From Papiliotrema nemorosa (Eukaryota; Basidiomycota; Tremellomycetes; Tremellales; Rhynchogastremaceae), in NCBI GenBank assembly GCA_032158125.1, contig JASKOT010000002.1:744001-808000 (forward strand): a stretch of 64,000 nucleotides of DNA. The letters are read 5' to 3'. The position numbers and the translations under genes were made by a program. A model generated the notes under the pieces. It searched no databases. It was not told the DNA's origin and saw only the letters and a list, made by a program, of their open reading frames with translations. Each line of letters starts with the position of its first letter. The first letter of the stretch is position 1. Shown here piece by piece: positions 58,965-64,000 of this stretch.

Positions 58965-60943
58965 TCACTCTGCTGCCCAAGAGGCGGTCAAACAGATCAC
59001 TAACCTGACGGTAATGTCGTCTCTGAATAACCGATGACCATTATCCTTCATACTCAACAATCTCCTCCTTTCCCAAGCATCTCCCCTTCCAAGGGCATTT
59101 CGAGTCAGATGTAGAGCCAGATTATCGTCTTGAAACGTCCACGTCCCTTTACTCTTCCAGCTGCCACTACCTGGGAGGTCGTCTGTGGGGTACGGTCGAT
59201 GGGGATTCTGCGCAAAGAGGTGTTGGTGCGGTAAATCGCTCTTGGACACTGTTCGAGGTGTCTCACTGTCAATTGCTGCCGCCACCAATAGTGCGGCCTC
59301 TTCAGACGACATGAAACCCCATACTATGTTGGCATCAGCATCGCAGCTCTTGGACTCGGATTAAAAGCACTCACGACCATCAGTGGCGAGAATGATGAAT
59401 CTCAACTGGGCTCCTGTATCAGGTGAGATCTCTCGCACGACGACTTCAGGCTCGTTGGAGAGGTACGGTGGAGAGATGTAAGGCTTTCCTTTCGAGAGGT
59501 ATGTGATACCTAGGTGATCCGACATTGACTTTGTATCTTCAACGGTCCGTTTGCCGTGTGCATCACCCATCGCTCGAGAAACATCTTGCACCCCGAACAA
59601 TCGAAGACCTTTTCCTGGTGCTGTGAGTAGTGTCGATTGATCATCTTCCGCATGAGCCTCTCTCAACCTGGATAAGTGGTCAGCGCATCGCAAGAGTAGA
59701 TCATCGCAGAGGAAGCTACCCAATGTCCATACTGTACAGTATGTGTGACGCGGGAGGACGACTTGCCTTTTCTCTTCCATGGGATTATCGTAATCCTGAT
59801 CTCCGATGTCAGAAAGCACATCACACGTCCATAGACCAGTCTTGGGATCAAACCATCCAGCGACAGCACGACAGTCCCCAATGTTGGCGACGTACAACTT
59901 GTTTGACGATTCAGCCACTATCGCCGTGGTAACGCACGCGCCTGCCAGTTCCAAAGGGAGTAATTGGGTTAATGCCAGCGACTGATTCGCTTCTGGATTC
60001 TCCGCTGGCTGCTTGAGCAGAGTCAGAGGAGCAGCGAGGATCTCTTCATCTAGTCTCACAAAGCTGATGGTCAGCTGATTGCTCGAGTACATGCATGCAG
60101 CACTTACGCGTCCTTGATCATCTGCATGACCTGGTCTTCGTTGAAAGAGCTGCCTTGAGGTATCATGGCCAGATGCTGGGCCAGTTTGATATGCAGTGTC
60201 TTCTTGATGACTTGCGCTACAGAATGTCCTCCATGCCCATCGATCATTGTGAACATCAACAATCTGTCATCCTCAACCCGCGATCGTCCAACCTCGGTCT
60301 CTCCCGGGACTGCTCGAGCCTCCCATGCCATCTTGACATCTGACCATATCTTCCACACGTTCTTCTCCTTGTACAATATCTTACCCAGGGAATCTCGGTG
60401 AATGATGTCCACTGCCCATGCATCTTCGTTGGGTTTGTTACTCGCCACTTCGTCCACTTCCCACCTCACCACTCTCCCCTGTCCTTCGCTCCTGTTCGCA
60501 CCCTTGCCTGCGGTCTCCTCCTCCGATGGTGCAGGTACTAAAGGAGGTGCAAAACCAACGTAATGTCTTTGTACGTTCTCCATCAATACCCGCTCACACT
60601 GCTCATCAGTCATCAACAAGTGTCTTGGCGCCGCATCCGAATTGAGACCCCAAGGTCCCCAGTCCGTATGAGCTTCAAAGACATCCGGCGAGATGGTACG
60701 AATGTATGAAGGAAAGTCCCCGCCTCGATAGATGACTTTATCCATCGGGAATCTGGAGCGGCGAGTCTTGTACAAGTATATCGTCAATGCCATGAAGGCT
60801 GACGCGCACGATAAAAGCTTGAGCCGGTCGTTCATGGTAGGTCCGCAATATTGTTTGGTGTTGAATCGGTATCGTATCAGCGGGGAGGGAAAGAAATGCA
60901 ACAGCGAGCTTGAGCACCTCATCGCCCAAGCCTGACGAGCCAT
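58965..60943 (-). CDS. PP2C-type phosphatase, mitochondrial (PDH-phosphatase-like)
   Basis: Model of 4 exons: complement(join(58965..59323, 59375..59667, 59767..60063, 60108..60943)), 594 residues. A basic leader (MARQAWAMRCSSSLLHF) and a membrane-like helix at about 41-58 suit mitochondrial membrane anchoring. PP2C motifs: NEDAWA, FTMIDGHGGHS (metal Asp near 235), LYVANIGDCRAV, GVQDVSRAMGD, FIILATDGLW and the end RDDITVRLV. This arrangement with a long N-terminus resembles pyruvate dehydrogenase phosphatases. Target is inference. Intron 59668-59766 is a GC-AG intron of 99 bases that stays open in frame; if retained it adds 33 residues between EEKR and LREAH. Confidence 0.88.
59668..59766 (-). 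other. in-frame GC-AG intron in the PP2C gene
   Basis: The coding strand reads AAAAG|GCAAGT at the donor, with CTGACCACTTATCCAG at the 3' end. The 99 bases contain no stop in the host frame, so both spliced and retained forms would be translatable. The retained segment is Cys/Leu-rich and unlike PP2C sequence. Confidence 0.65.
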
Positions 60944-61194
60944 GCTGCGCGGCTCAAAGGAAGTAAGCGATAGATCATGCTGGATCAGCGCTCTCGCCCT
61001 ACCCTTCATTTTCCAAGCACCTTTGATCGAACTTGACACGCTACACGTAAGAGCACTGCCTCGTCGACAAAGCACGTCGTCGTTTGAGTTGGTGAAAATC
61101 AAGATGCCAAAACGTTAGTATTTTCACCGATTTACAACAATACATGGTCTTGATTGATGCGCAGAATCCCAAATAGATGTCCCATATCCACCCT

Positions 61195-64000
<2,806 letters not shown>

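Overview
The window is nuclear DNA of an intron-dense fungus, almost certainly a basidiomycete yeast of the Tremellomycetes (Cryptococcus/Kwoniella-like). The reasons are gene density (about one gene per 2.3 kb on both strands), very many introns of mostly 34-60 bases with GTNNGT donors, CTGAC/CTGAT branch sites and short 3' tails, and protein families typical of that class. The species call is inference; no rRNA, tRNA, transposon, CRISPR array or prokaryote-type operon was seen. I rebuilt gene models by hand from splice signals. Nearly all reading frames close exactly across every junction, which is the main support for the exon coordinates.

Layout. 1-4531: the 3' end of an unknown gene, an unknown five-exon gene and a probable ZIP2/SHOC1-like meiotic protein. 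4703-11973 (minus): a single-pass surface protein and a P5B (YPK9/ATP13A2-type) ATPase. 12361-17335: FES1 (plus) and an ADP1-type ABCG transporter (minus), convergent. 17802-24576: a BRCT protein, a BAR-SH3 protein (minus) and a CofD-like protein. 24750-33670: urease accessory UreD (minus), sphingoid-base kinase, an alpha-glucoside-type sugar transporter (minus) and a vacuolar-type amino-acid transporter (minus). 33943-37576: LCL3-like nuclease (minus), then ribosomal proteins eS6 (minus) and uS15 (plus) head to head. 37961-41622: AFI1/MesA DENN-type polarity protein and a small low-complexity protein (both minus). 42353-44588 is unresolved. 44939-50724: mitochondrial aconitase (minus) and a putative HLH-like regulator (plus). 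51555-58814: NPC2 (minus), CBF5 (plus), aspartyl aminopeptidase (minus), and a beta-helix membrane protein (plus). 58965-64000: a mitochondrial-type PP2C phosphatase and SMC3 (both minus; SMC3 runs off the end).

The genes are mostly unrelated housekeeping functions, so no gene cluster or defence system is apparent. Loose themes are small-subunit ribosome synthesis (eS6, uS15) plus rRNA modification (CBF5), and meiosis/cohesion (ZIP2-like, SMC3). The most unusual signals are in RNA processing and promoters. They are one AT-AC intron of the U2-like ATAAGT class, three GC-AG introns (one of them read-through in frame), several tandem NAG acceptors, start exons of 5 and 8 bases, and three 12-base elements at an exact 19-bp period upstream of the sugar transporter.
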